Below are positions 40,745 to 48,932 of a stretch of DNA of 64,000 bases, one piece after another. A program made the translations under genes and the position numbers. How positions within the stretch are numbered: position 1 is the stretch's first letter; each line of letters opens with the position of its first letter. A model generated the notes under the pieces. The model was not told where the DNA came from and searched no databases. It was given only the letters and a program-made list of their open reading frames with translations. The stretch is from the NCBI RefSeq assembly GCF_039534165.1, contig NZ_BAAAUX010000045.1, forward strand, positions 74,516-138,515, given 5' to 3'. This stretch comes from Saccharopolyspora_D taberi (GTDB lineage: Bacteria > Actinomycetota > Actinomycetes > Mycobacteriales > Pseudonocardiaceae).

Positions 40745-41157
40745 CCCTTCTGGAGGGCCGAGCAGCAGCCCCCGGCGCAGCCGCCGCATCCCGCGGCGGG
40801 AGCGGGCTCGGGCATCGCCTCGGCGGCGCGGTGGCCGATCAGCCCGCCCGCGGCCTGGAGCGCGAAGACGCCGACCACGCCGATCACCCCGACCAGCACC
40901 AGGCTGAACGTGGTGGCCAGCACCGGGATCGAGGCGCCTGCGAGGACGCCGACCGCTCCGGCGGCCAGGTAGGCCGGTGCCGCGGCGCGGTTGGCGAGTT
41001 CGAAGGCTTCCTCGCTGCGCAGGGTCGCGGGGGTGCGCGCGCCCACGTAGCGGTTCCGGGACAGCTGGCCGCGCATGCCGCGCCAGCCGACGAACAGCAG
41101 TGCCGCGCCGACGAGCACCAGCACCGCGCAGAGGATCACCTGAACAGCAAGCGTCAC
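40741..41157 (-). CDS. SdpI-family membrane protein with Cys-rich tail
   Basis: A 138-aa integral membrane protein of the SdpI/DUF1648-like group. Three hydrophobic helices are visible: VQVILCAVLVLVGAALLFVGW, then YLAAGAVGVLAGASIPVLAT and LVLVGVIGVVGVFALQA. The SdpI hallmark is the loop NRYVGARTPATLRSEEAFELANR between helices 1 and 2. The C-terminus ends in a Cys/Gly-rich AAGCGGCAGGCCSALQKG, which could bind metal. In Bacillus, SdpI gives immunity to a peptide toxin; no toxin gene is seen here. The GTG at 41157 lacks a strong ribosome site. Confidence 0.75.
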   Translation of the reverse strand: MTLAVQVILCAVLVLVGAALLFVGWRGMRGQLSRNRYVGARTPATLRSEEAFELANRAAAPAYLAAGAVGVLAGASIPVLATTFSLVLVGVIGVVGVFALQAAGGLIGHRAAEAMPEPAPAAGCGGCAGGCCSALQKG

Positions 41158-41223
41158 CAGAACAGGGTAAGGCTCCACCTGGTCGATACCTGCTGGACAC
41201 CCTCGTCGGGTGTGCTGTGGCTC

Positions 41224-42306
41224 ATGAGGATCAAACACGCGGTGACCGGGCTGTTCGCGGTCGCCCTGGCGATGTCGGCCGCGGCGCCCGCGCACGCCGA
41301 GGACCGCGTGCGGCTGCTGGGCGAGACGACCCTCCCGCACGCCATGGACTACGAGGGCACGACCGTCGGCGGGCTTTCCGGGATCGACTTCGACCCCCGC
41401 ACCGGCCGGTACGCGCTGATCAGCGACGACCGCTCGGACCGCCAGCCCGCTCGCGCCTACACCGCGGACGTCCCGCTCTCCGCCGACGGCCTCGGCCCGG
41501 TGCGGCTGACCGAGGTCCGCACGCTGCTGCGGCCGGACGGCACGCCCTACCCGAAGGGAACCGTCGACCCCGAGGACGTCCGCTGGGACCAGTGGAACGG
41601 GAACCTGTGGTGGAGCAGCGAGGGCGAGCGCGCCGCGCAGCTGATCGACCCGTCGATCCGGGCCGCGCACCAGGACGGCTCCTTCGCCGGTGAGCTGCCG
41701 CTCGCGCCGAACCTCGCGATGCGGCCGGAGACCGGGCCGAAGCAGAACGAGGTCCTGGAGGGGCTGACCTTCGCCGCAGGCGGCGGGCTGGTGGTCGGCG
41801 CGATGGAGGGGCCGCTGATCGAGGACGGCGAGTCGCCGACCACCGAGCACGGCGCGCTGAGCCGGATCACCTTGCAGAACCGGTCCGGCGAGGTCGTCCG
41901 GCAGGTTGCCTACCCGCTGGACGAGGTGTTCGCGCCCTCGCCGACCGGCGGGTTCTCCAACAACGGCGTCACGGCGATCCTGGCCGACGGCCAGGACCCG
42001 CTGCGCTACCTGGTGATGGAGCGGTCGTTCGTCACCGGTGTCGGCAACTCGGTCCGGATCTACGAGGTCGACCTGCGCGGCGCCACCGACGTCCAGGACG
42101 TCGAGTCGCTGGCGCAGGAGCAGGTCCGGCCGGTGCGCAAGACGCTGCTGGCCGACCTGTCCGAGTTCGGGCTGAGCACGGTCGACAACGTCGAGGGCAT
42201 GACCTGGGGACCGCAGGTCGACGGTGCCCGGACGCTGGTCCTGGTCAGCGACGACAACTTCTCGCCGGAGCAGACCACGCAGGTCATCGCCCTCGCCCTG
42301 AAGTGA
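41224..42306 (+). CDS. Secreted esterase-like phytase family protein
   Basis: Exported protein of 360 aa. The signal peptide is MRIKHAVTGLFAVALAMS followed by AAAPAHA and a likely cleavage before EDR. The remainder is a beta-propeller-like fold of the esterase-like activity of phytase family (PF13449): TVGGLSGIDFDPRTGRYALISDD and the calcium/acid-rich VDPEDVRWD, NEVLEGLTF, and TVDNVEGMTWGP segments. Such proteins occur in the cell wall of many actinobacteria; the true substrate is unproven. A weak -10 for leuS lies just after its stop, so leuS has its own promoter. Confidence 0.87.
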   Translation: MRIKHAVTGLFAVALAMSAAAPAHAEDRVRLLGETTLPHAMDYEGTTVGGLSGIDFDPRTGRYALISDDRSDRQPARAYTADVPLSADGLGPVRLTEVRTLLRPDGTPYPKGTVDPEDVRWDQWNGNLWWSSEGERAAQLIDPSIRAAHQDGSFAGELPLAPNLAMRPETGPKQNEVLEGLTFAAGGGLVVGAMEGPLIEDGESPTTEHGALSRITLQNRSGEVVRQVAYPLDEVFAPSPTGGFSNNGVTAILADGQDPLRYLVMERSFVTGVGNSVRIYEVDLRGATDVQDVESLAQEQVRPVRKTLLADLSEFGLSTVDNVEGMTWGPQVDGARTLVLVSDDNFSPEQTTQVIALALK

Positions 42307-42330
42307 TCCCGGCGCTGAAGTGATCTCTGT

Positions 42331-42336
42331 TACATT
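42331..42336 (+). promoter_or_regulatory. -10 element of the leuS leader
   Basis: TACATT (42331-42336) places the expected transcription start at about 42343, exactly the GTG of the leader peptide. No convincing -35 is present at 16-18 bases upstream. Confidence 0.5.
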
Positions 42337-42342
42337 GGACTC

Positions 42343-42378
42343 GTGAGCGCTTCTCGACTCCTTGCGAGACCGCGTTGA
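42343..42378 (+). CDS. Candidate leuS leader peptide (11 aa), probably leaderless
   Basis: GTG at 42343 opens an 11-codon frame, MSASRLLARPR, and stops at TGA 42376-42378. It contains adjacent Leu codons, CTC-CTT (42358-42363); CTT is rare in this genome. There is no ribosome site, but the GTG falls at the predicted transcription start, so a leaderless mRNA is likely. The end of the peptide overlaps the left arm of a hairpin, and a terminator-like hairpin follows before leuS. This is the layout of ribosome-dependent attenuation. Confidence 0.55.
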   Translation: MSASRLLARPR

Positions 42379-42438
42379 ACGTCCGGTGAGACGCTTCGAC
42401 GCGGTGACCCCTCATGCCCACCAGGGCTGGGGGGTTTT
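42369..42438 (+). promoter_or_regulatory. leuS attenuator hairpins
   Basis: First hairpin: ACCGCGT (42369-42375) with ACGCGGT (42399-42405). Second, terminator-like: ACCCCTCA (42407-42414), one bulged T, GCCC (42416-42419), loop ACCA, GGGC (42424-42427), TGGGGGGT (42428-42435), leading straight into TTTT and, after CCA, another TTTT. The U-rich tail is rare in this genome and marks an intrinsic terminator about 65 bases before leuS. Confidence 0.7.
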
Positions 42439-42501
42439 CCATTTTCCGGGAACGGCACACTAAGAGGGCTCGGGCGAGAAGGCAGGAAAGGTACGCAGAC
42501 G

Positions 42502-45384
42502 ATGAGTGGCCAGGCAGAGGGCTCGACGAACACCGAAGAGGTCCCGCGGTACCGCTACACCGCGGAGATCGCGGCCGAGATCGAACAGCGCTGGCAGCGG
42601 CGCTGGGAGGAGCTCGGCACCTTCCACGCGCCCAACCCGGCCGGCTCGCTCAAGGGCGACGTGCCCGCGGACAAGCTGTTCGTGCAGGACATGTTCCCGT
42701 ACCCGTCCGGTTCGGGCCTGCACGTCGGCCACCCGCTGGGCTTCATCGGCACCGACGTTTTCGCGCGCTACCACCGCATGCTGGGCGTCAACGTGCTGCA
42801 CACGATGGGCTTCGACTCCTTCGGCCTGCCCGCCGAGCAGTACGCGGTGCAGACCGGCACCCACCCGCGCGTCACCACCGAGCAGAACATCGAGCGCTAC
42901 CTGGCGCAGATCCGCAGGCTGGGGCTGGGGCACGACGAGCGCCGCCGGATCGCCACCACCGACATCCCGTACTACCGCTGGACGCAGTGGATCTTCCTGC
43001 AGATCTTCCACTCCTGGTACGACACCGAGGCCGACCGGGCGCGCCCGATCAGCGAGCTGGAGGCGCAGTTCGAGTCCGGGCGGCGGGCGACGCCGGACGG
43101 CCGCCCGTGGGCGGAGCTGTCCCGCCAGGAGCAGCGCCGGATCATCGACTCGTACCGGCTGGTCTACCTGTCGGAGGCGCCGGTGAACTGGGCCCCCGGC
43201 CTGGGCACCGTGGTCGCCAACGAGGAGGTCACCGCCGACGGGCTGACCGAGCGCGGGAACTTCCCGGTGTTCCGCCGCAACCTCAAGCAGTGGATGATGC
43301 GGATCACCGCCTACGCCGACCGGCTGGTCGACGACCTGGACCGGCTGGACTGGCCGGACAAGATCAAGACGATGCAGCGGAACTGGATCGGCCGCTCGCA
43401 GGGCGCGAACGTGGTGTTCCCGCTGGACGGGTCCGCGGGCAGCATCGAGGTCTTCACCACCCGCCCGGACACCCTGTTCGGCGTGACCTACCTGGTGCTG
43501 GCGCCCGAGCACCCGCTGGTCGACGAGCTGACCGCGGCGCAGTGGCCGCAGGACGTCGACGTCCGCTGGACCGGTGGTGCGGCGACCCCGGCCGAGGCGA
43601 TCGCGCAGTACCGGCGCAAGGCGTCGACGAAGTCCGACCTGGACCGCCAGGAGAACAAGGAGAAGACCGGCGTCTTCACCGGTGCCTGGGCGACCAACCC
43701 GGCCAACGGCGAGCAGGTCCCGGTGTTCGTCGCCGACTACGTGCTGATGGGCTACGGCACCGGCGCGATCATGGCGGTCCCCGGTGAGGACCAGCGCGAC
43801 TGGGACTTCGCGCACGTCTTCGGCCTGCCTGTGGTGCGCACCGTGCAGCCGCCTGCGGACTTCGAGGACGGCGCGTTCACCGGCGAGGGGCCGCGGATCA
43901 ACTCCGCCAACCCCGACGTCGGGCTGGACCTCAACGGCCTGCACCTGGCCGAGGCGAAGAAGGCGGTCATCGCCTGGCTGGAGTCGCACAAGCACGGCAC
44001 CGGCACCGTCCAGTACAAGCTGCGCGACTGGCTGTTCGCCCGGCAGCGCTACTGGGGCGAGCCGTTCCCGGTGGTCTACGACTCCGACGGCACCCCGCTG
44101 GGCCTGCCGGAGGACCAGCTGCCGGTGGTCCTGCCCGAGGTCGCCGACTACTCGCCGCGCACCTTCGACCCGGAGGACGCCGACAGCAGGCCGGAGCCGC
44201 CGCTGGCCAAGGCCACCGAGTGGGCCAACGTGGAGCTGGACCTGGGCGACGGGCTCAAGCACTACGAGCGCGACACCAACGTGATGCCGCAGTGGGCCGG
44301 TTCCTGCTGGTACCAGCTGCGCTACATCGACCCGGACAACGACCAGGCGTTCGTCGACCCGGACAACGAGCGCTACTGGATGGGCAAGCGGCCGGAGCTG
44401 CACGGGCCGGACGACCCGGGCGGCCTGGACCTCTACATCGGCGGCGTCGAGCACGGCGTGCTGCACCTGCTGTACTCGCGCTTCTGGCACAAGGTGCTCT
44501 ACGACCTGGGCTTCCTGTCCTCGGAGGAGCCGTACCGGCGGCTGTACAACCAGGGCTACATCCAGGCCTACGCCTACACCGACGAGCGCGGCGTCTACGT
44601 CCCGGCGGAAGAGGTTGTCGAGAAGGACACAGAGAGCGGTGTCCGCTATTTCCACCAGGGCAAGGAAGTCCGCCGCGAGTACGGGAAGATGGGCAAGAGC
44701 CTGAAGAACTCCGTCGCCCCGGACGAGATGGCCGACGCCTACGGCGCGGACACGCTGCGGCTCTACGAGATGGCGATGGGTCCGCTGGACGCTTCGCGGC
44801 CGTGGGCGACCAAGGACGTCGTGGGCTCGCACCGGTTCCTCCAGCGGCTGTGGCGCAACGTCGTCGACGAGAACACCGGCGAGCCGCGGGTCACCGACGA
44901 GGAGCCGGACGTCGAGATGCTGCGCGCGCTGCACAAGACCGTCGCCGGGGTCCGCGAGGACTACGCCGAGCTGCGGTTCAACACCGCGGTGGCGAAGCTG
45001 ATCGAGCTGAACAACCAGGTCACCAAGGTGTACTCGGGTGCTCCGGGAACGCCGCGCTCGGTCGTCGAGCCGCTGGTGATGATGGTGGCGCCGCTGGCCC
45101 CGCACCTGGCGGAGGAGCTGTGGTCGCGGCTGGGCCACGACGCGAGCCTGGCGCACGGCCCGTTCCCGGTGGCCGACGACGAGTACCTGGTCGAGGACAC
45201 CGTCGAGTACCCGATCCAGTTCAACGGCAAGGTCCGCTCCCGGATCGTGGTCGCGGCCTCGGCCGGTCAGGACGAGGTGAAGGCGGCGGCGCTGGCCGAC
45301 GAGAAGGTGGTCGCGGCCCTGGACGGCCGGGAGCCGCGCAAGGTCATCGTGGTCCCGGGCCGCCTGGTCAACGTCGTCGGCTAG
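42502..45384 (+). CDS. leuS: Leucine--tRNA ligase
   Basis: Class I aminoacyl-tRNA synthetase (960 aa) charging tRNA-Leu. The HIGH signature is GLHVGHPLGF, after FPYPSGS. The CP1 editing domain contains TTRPDTLFGVTYLVLAPEHPLV. The leucine-specific and catalytic LRDWLFARQRYWGEPFP follows, and the KMSKS loop reads GKMGKSLKNSV. The tRNA-binding C-terminus ends KVIVVPGRLVNVVG. The ATG at 42502 follows AGGAAAGG. Preceded by a candidate attenuator, it is probably regulated by leucyl-tRNA supply. It is monocistronic, with its own terminator. Confidence 0.98.
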   Translation: MSGQAEGSTNTEEVPRYRYTAEIAAEIEQRWQRRWEELGTFHAPNPAGSLKGDVPADKLFVQDMFPYPSGSGLHVGHPLGFIGTDVFARYHRMLGVNVLHTMGFDSFGLPAEQYAVQTGTHPRVTTEQNIERYLAQIRRLGLGHDERRRIATTDIPYYRWTQWIFLQIFHSWYDTEADRARPISELEAQFESGRRATPDGRPWAELSRQEQRRIIDSYRLVYLSEAPVNWAPGLGTVVANEEVTADGLTERGNFPVFRRNLKQWMMRITAYADRLVDDLDRLDWPDKIKTMQRNWIGRSQGANVVFPLDGSAGSIEVFTTRPDTLFGVTYLVLAPEHPLVDELTAAQWPQDVDVRWTGGAATPAEAIAQYRRKASTKSDLDRQENKEKTGVFTGAWATNPANGEQVPVFVADYVLMGYGTGAIMAVPGEDQRDWDFAHVFGLPVVRTVQPPADFEDGAFTGEGPRINSANPDVGLDLNGLHLAEAKKAVIAWLESHKHGTGTVQYKLRDWLFARQRYWGEPFPVVYDSDGTPLGLPEDQLPVVLPEVADYSPRTFDPEDADSRPEPPLAKATEWANVELDLGDGLKHYERDTNVMPQWAGSCWYQLRYIDPDNDQAFVDPDNERYWMGKRPELHGPDDPGGLDLYIGGVEHGVLHLLYSRFWHKVLYDLGFLSSEEPYRRLYNQGYIQAYAYTDERGVYVPAEEVVEKDTESGVRYFHQGKEVRREYGKMGKSLKNSVAPDEMADAYGADTLRLYEMAMGPLDASRPWATKDVVGSHRFLQRLWRNVVDENTGEPRVTDEEPDVEMLRALHKTVAGVREDYAELRFNTAVAKLIELNNQVTKVYSGAPGTPRSVVEPLVMMVAPLAPHLAEELWSRLGHDASLAHGPFPVADDEYLVEDTVEYPIQFNGKVRSRIVVAASAGQDEVKAAALADEKVVAALDGREPRKVIVVPGRLVNVVG

Positions 45385-45392
45385 GTGACCGA

Positions 45393-45425
45393 CCCGGGTG
45401 GCTTCCGAGGCGGAAGCCACCCGGG
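45393..45425 (+). terminator. leuS terminator
   Basis: A 13-bp perfect stem, CCGGGTGGCTTCC (45394-45406) with GGAAGCCACCCGG (45412-45424), extended by one C-G pair; the loop is GAGGC. It begins 9 bases after the leuS stop. Confidence 0.9.
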
Positions 45426-45443
45426 GATCCCGCACGTGGCGAA

Positions 45444-45465
45444 GTTACCGGCGGGTAACTACGAT
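45444..45465 (+). promoter_or_regulatory. Promoter and palindromic operator of the acyl-CoA oxidase-like gene
   Basis: GTTACC-N4-GGTAAC (45444-45459) is a perfect inverted repeat touching a TACGAT hexamer (45460-45465), a plausible -10. The gene starts 32 bases further on. Such palindromes are typical of TetR/FadR-type repressors of acyl-CoA genes. The TetR gene convergent with this one is a candidate regulator. Confidence 0.6.
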
Positions 45466-45497
45466 CGGCGGTGCCGACTCCCACGTTTGGAGGCCTG

Positions 45498-47465
45498 ATG
45501 GACACCCCGAAGACCCCGGCCGACTTCGACCGCTCCGAACTCGCTTCGCTGCTCGACGGCCGCTGGGCGCACGTGCGGGACCAGGTGCGCGGCTCCCTCG
45601 CCGAGGCCGATCTGTCCCCCGGCGACGAGCTCGACACCGAGGCCCACCGCGCCCGCACCCTCGACCAGCTGCACCAGCTGGTCGGCAGCGGGATCACGGG
45701 CCTCGGCTTCCCGCTCTCGCACGGCGGGCAGGGCGACATCGGCGGATCCGTGGTGTCGCTGGAGATGCTGCCCGGGAACCTGTCGCTGATGGTCAAGGCT
45801 GGCGTGCAGTGGGGACTGTTCGGCGGTGCGGTCGTCGCGCTGGGCACCGACCGGCATCACGACCGCTACCTCGCGAAGATCATGAACCTGGAGCTGCCCG
45901 GCTGCTTCGCGATGACCGAGACCGGGCACGGCTCCGACGTCCAGCGGCTGCGCACCACCGCGACCTACGACCCGGACACCGACGAGTTCGTCGTGCACAC
46001 CCCGCACGAGGCCGCGCGCAAGGAGTACATCGGCAACGCCGCTCGCGACGGGCGGATGGCGGTGGTGTTCGCGCAGCTGATCACCGGCGGTGAAGGCCGT
46101 GGCGTGCACGCGCTGATGGTGCCGATCCGCGACGACGCCGGACGGCCGGTGCCGGGCGTGCGCATCGAGGACTGCGGTCGCAAGGCCGGGCTCAACGGGG
46201 TGGACAACGGCAGGCTGACCTTCGACCGGGTGCGGGTGCCGCGGGAGGCGCTGCTCAACAGGTACGGCGACGTCGAGCCCGGTGGCGCGTACCGCAGCCC
46301 GGTCGACAGCGAGGGCAAGCGGTTCTTCACCATGCTCGGCACCCTGATCCGCGGCCGGATCTCGGTCGCCGGGACCGCGGGCAGCGCCGCGAAGCTCGCG
46401 CTGCGGATCGCGCTGCGCTACGGCGACGCCCGCCGCCAGTTCGAGCGACCCGGCACCGGCGAGGAGACCGTCGTCCTCGACTACCTGGCGCACCAGCGGA
46501 AACTGCTGCCGCTGCTGGCGAAGTCGTTCGCCCTGCACTTCGCGCAGGAAGAACTCGTGTCCACTTTGCACGACATGCAGAACTCCGGGGACGAGCGCGC
46601 GCAGCGCGAGCTGGAGTCGCGCGCGGCCGGGCTGAAGGCGGTCACCACCTGGCACGCCACCCGCACCATCCAGACCTGCCGCGAGGCCTGCGGCGGCGCG
46701 GGTTACCTGACCGAGAACCAGCTCCCGCAGCTCAAGGCCGACACCGACGTGTTCACGACGTTCGAGGGCGACAACACGGTCCTGCTGCAACTGGTCGCGA
46801 AAGGACTGCTGACCAACTACAAGGACCAGTTCGACGACCTCGGCACGATCGGCATGGCGCGGTTCGTCGCCGACCAGTTCGTCGGTGCGGTGATCGAGCG
46901 CACGGCCGCGCGTTCGCTGGTGCAGCGGCTGATCGACGCCGCGCCGAAGCGGGACGACGAGAACGAGATCTTCGACCGGGGCTGGCAGCTGGAGCTGTTC
47001 GAGGACCGGGAGAAGCACGTGCTCGACGGGCTCGCGCGCCGCCTGCGCCGCGCCACCGGCCGCGACGCCGATCCGTTCGAGGTCTTCAACAACGCGCAGG
47101 ACCACGTGCTGCGCGCGGCGCGCGTGCACGTCGACCGGGTGGTGCTGGAGGCGTTCGTCGCCGGGATCGAGCGCTGCGGCGACCCGCGGACCGCCGCGGT
47201 GCTGGACCGGGTGTGCGACCTCCACGTGCTGTCCACAGTGGAGGAGGACCGGGCCTGGTTCCTGGAGCACGAGCGGCTGAACTCGCGCCGGGCGAAGACG
47301 ATCACCGAAGCGGTCAACGCGTTGTGCGGTCAGCTCCGGCCGCTCGCGGTGGACCTGGTGGAGTCCTTCGGGATTCCGGACCAGTGGCTCACCGCCCCGA
47401 TCGCCACCGGGGCGGAAGCCCGTCGCCAGCGGGACCAGCGGGAGCACGACCTCACCGGTGGCTGA
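45498..47465 (+). CDS. Acyl-CoA dehydrogenase/oxidase family flavoprotein
   Basis: FAD enzyme (655 aa) that introduces a 2,3-double bond into acyl-CoA in beta-oxidation. The ATG at 45498 follows TTGGAGG. The N-terminal helical domain leads to the FAD-binding CFAMTETGHGSDVQRLRTTATYD. The middle beta domain has EYIGNAARDGRMAVVFAQL. The C-terminal region has CREACGGAGYLTENQLPQ and DVFTTFEGDNTVLLQLVAKGLL, where Glu of FEGDN is the catalytic base. Length and these last motifs are closer to acyl-CoA oxidases than to 380-aa dehydrogenases. A palindrome lies in its promoter. Confidence 0.9.
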   Translation: MDTPKTPADFDRSELASLLDGRWAHVRDQVRGSLAEADLSPGDELDTEAHRARTLDQLHQLVGSGITGLGFPLSHGGQGDIGGSVVSLEMLPGNLSLMVKAGVQWGLFGGAVVALGTDRHHDRYLAKIMNLELPGCFAMTETGHGSDVQRLRTTATYDPDTDEFVVHTPHEAARKEYIGNAARDGRMAVVFAQLITGGEGRGVHALMVPIRDDAGRPVPGVRIEDCGRKAGLNGVDNGRLTFDRVRVPREALLNRYGDVEPGGAYRSPVDSEGKRFFTMLGTLIRGRISVAGTAGSAAKLALRIALRYGDARRQFERPGTGEETVVLDYLAHQRKLLPLLAKSFALHFAQEELVSTLHDMQNSGDERAQRELESRAAGLKAVTTWHATRTIQTCREACGGAGYLTENQLPQLKADTDVFTTFEGDNTVLLQLVAKGLLTNYKDQFDDLGTIGMARFVADQFVGAVIERTAARSLVQRLIDAAPKRDDENEIFDRGWQLELFEDREKHVLDGLARRLRRATGRDADPFEVFNNAQDHVLRAARVHVDRVVLEAFVAGIERCGDPRTAAVLDRVCDLHVLSTVEEDRAWFLEHERLNSRRAKTITEAVNALCGQLRPLAVDLVESFGIPDQWLTAPIATGAEARRQRDQREHDLTGG

Positions 47466-47536
47466 GCGGGGCCTCTCCCGGCGCGGCGGTGCACCATCGC
47501 CGCGCCGGTGACGTTCGGCGGCAGGGAGTCGCCGGG

Positions 47537-48244
47537 TCAGAGCCCGCTTTCCCGCGCGAGTTCGGCGAGCATCGATTCGAAGAGCTGCTCGGCGTGGGCG
47601 ATGTCGAACGGGAACCGCCCGAAGACCTCCAGCGCCACGTGCCCGTAGAACCGGGCCCACCAGCGCAGCAGCTCGTACACCGGTTCCGGTCGCAGCACGT
47701 CGTCGGGCACGTCGATGCCCGACTCGGACAACGCCCCGGCGAGCGCCTCCTGCTCGCGGACCAGGTCGAGGCCCTCGATTTCCGGTGCTGCGCCGGGACG
47801 TTCTCCGGAGGCGCGCTCGGCCATCAGCGGTCCGACGAGCGCGGCGAAGACCCGGGCGAACTGGTCCTGCCCGGCCGCGCGGTCGGTTTCGGCGGGCGGG
47901 GAGGCGAAGACGAGCGTGAACTCCTGCGGGTGCGCCAGCGCCCAGCGGCGGAAGGCGCGGCACACGGCGAAAACCCGCTCGCGGAGGCCGTCCGAAGCGG
48001 ATTCGAGCTCGCCGGCGAGCTGCTCGGCGAGTTCGGTGCAGATGTCGTCGCAGAGGCTGCGCAGCAGGTCCTCGCGCGAGCTGTAGTAGCGGTACAGCGC
48101 GGGTGCGGTGATGCCGAGCTCCCGCGCGATGGCGCGCAGCGTCACCGCGTCGCGGCCCCGGCCGACCAGCAGGGCGCGCGCGTGGTGGCGGATCTCCTGC
48201 TCGGTCGCCGCCCGCATCCGTTCACGCCGAGTGACCTCGGTCAT
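47537..48244 (-). CDS. TetR family transcriptional regulator
   Basis: Repressor-type regulator of 235 aa. The N-terminal DNA-binding domain has EIRHHARALLVGRGRDAVTLRAIARELGITAPALYRYYSSREDLL, of which LGITAPALYRYY is the recognition helix. The C-terminal TetR_C-like domain (RRWALAHPQEFTLVFASP) binds an unknown ligand. The ATG at 48244 gives MTEVTRRERMRAA. It converges with the acyl-CoA oxidase-like gene and is divergent from the mycoredoxin gene. Either could be a target; a GTTACC-N4-GGTAAC palindrome lies only before the former. Confidence 0.9.
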   Translation of the reverse strand: MTEVTRRERMRAATEQEIRHHARALLVGRGRDAVTLRAIARELGITAPALYRYYSSREDLLRSLCDDICTELAEQLAGELESASDGLRERVFAVCRAFRRWALAHPQEFTLVFASPPAETDRAAGQDQFARVFAALVGPLMAERASGERPGAAPEIEGLDLVREQEALAGALSESGIDVPDDVLRPEPVYELLRWWARFYGHVALEVFGRFPFDIAHAEQLFESMLAELARESGL

Positions 48245-48326
48245 GTACCGCTCCAACAGTGTCCGTGTCCGACGCCCGCCCGGTTAGTGGCGTTTGTGAC
48301 GTTGACGGTGTTCACGCCACCGTAAC

Positions 48327-48352
48327 GGAATACCCGTGCCGCCCGCGGGGTT
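48327..48352 (+). promoter_or_regulatory. SigR-type promoter of the mycoredoxin gene
   Basis: GGAAT (48327-48331), exactly 18 bases, then GTT (48350-48352): a perfect match to the GGAAT-N18-GTT consensus of the thiol-stress sigma factor SigR/SigH. The start codon is 38 bases further on. Confidence 0.85.
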
Positions 48353-48390
48353 GGCACCGGACGGATCGGAACCGGCAGAGGGAGAGTGCG

Positions 48391-48651
48391 GTGTCGTCGC
48401 AGGAAGTGATCGTCTACAGCCGTCCGGGCTGCCCGTTCTGCTCGCTGCTGCGGGCCGGGCTGGACCGCGAGGGCCTGGAATACCGCGAGATCGACATCTG
48501 GCAGGACCCGGAGGCGGCGGCCGTGGTCCGCTCGATCGCGGACGGCAACGAAACGGTGCCGACGGTGGTGATCGGTTCCTGGTCGGCGGTCAACCCCTCG
48601 GTCGACCAGGTTCTGGAGGCTGTCGCGGACGCGGGCGCTGCCCGGTCCTGA
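48391..48651 (+). CDS. mrx: Mycoredoxin / glutaredoxin-like protein
   Basis: Small thioredoxin-fold reductase of 86 aa. The GTG at 48391 follows GAGGGAGAG. The active site RPGCPFCSLLR has Cys14 and Cys17, and TVPTVVIGSW holds the cis-proline. These match mycoredoxin-1, which reduces mixed disulfides formed by mycothiol, the actinobacterial counterpart of glutathione. The SigR-type promoter 38 bases upstream supports induction by oxidative thiol stress, together with trxBA in this window. It is monocistronic. Confidence 0.9.
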   Translation: MSSQEVIVYSRPGCPFCSLLRAGLDREGLEYREIDIWQDPEAAAVVRSIADGNETVPTVVIGSWSAVNPSVDQVLEAVADAGAARS

Positions 48652-48932
48652 GCTGTGCCCGGAGGCCGGCCGCACGGGGGGCGTTGCGGCCGACCTCCGG
48701 TTGGTTGAGATCGTCAGTGGCGCGATACCGACGAGCATCAACCAACAAAGTCTGACGCTCAACGGGGCCGAAAAGATGCAGGGTTGTCGTAAATTACCCT
48801 CGAACGGGTGGCGTGTTGAACGCCACCGAGATTGGTGTGGACGATCTTCCGGCACGTCCCCCAACGCGGCCCGATCATCCACTGTGGTCCCCCAGCGCGG
48901 TGTTCAGCGAATGCTTCCCCAGTTCTGGTGGA
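48652..48932. other. Intergenic region without gene
   Basis: A 281-base stretch between the mycoredoxin stop and the end of the next minus-strand gene. Composition drops in GC around 48710-48800 (with AAAAGATGCAGGG and GTAAATTACCC). No open frame with a ribosome site and no hairpin with a long stem was found. Confidence 0.5.

Noticed and set aside
42343..42440. T-box riboswitch for leuS
   Set aside because: The conserved T-box sequence with GGTGGNACCGCG is not present, and the region before the terminator is too short for a stem I; a leader-peptide attenuator fits better.
42460..45435. A 991-codon minus-strand open frame opposite leuS
   Set aside because: Antisense shadow of leuS; leuS has full synthetase motifs and a ribosome site.
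48259..48651. Longer form of the mycoredoxin starting at 48259
   Set aside because: It would translate through the SigR promoter; the GTG at 48391 has the ribosome site and the family N-terminus.
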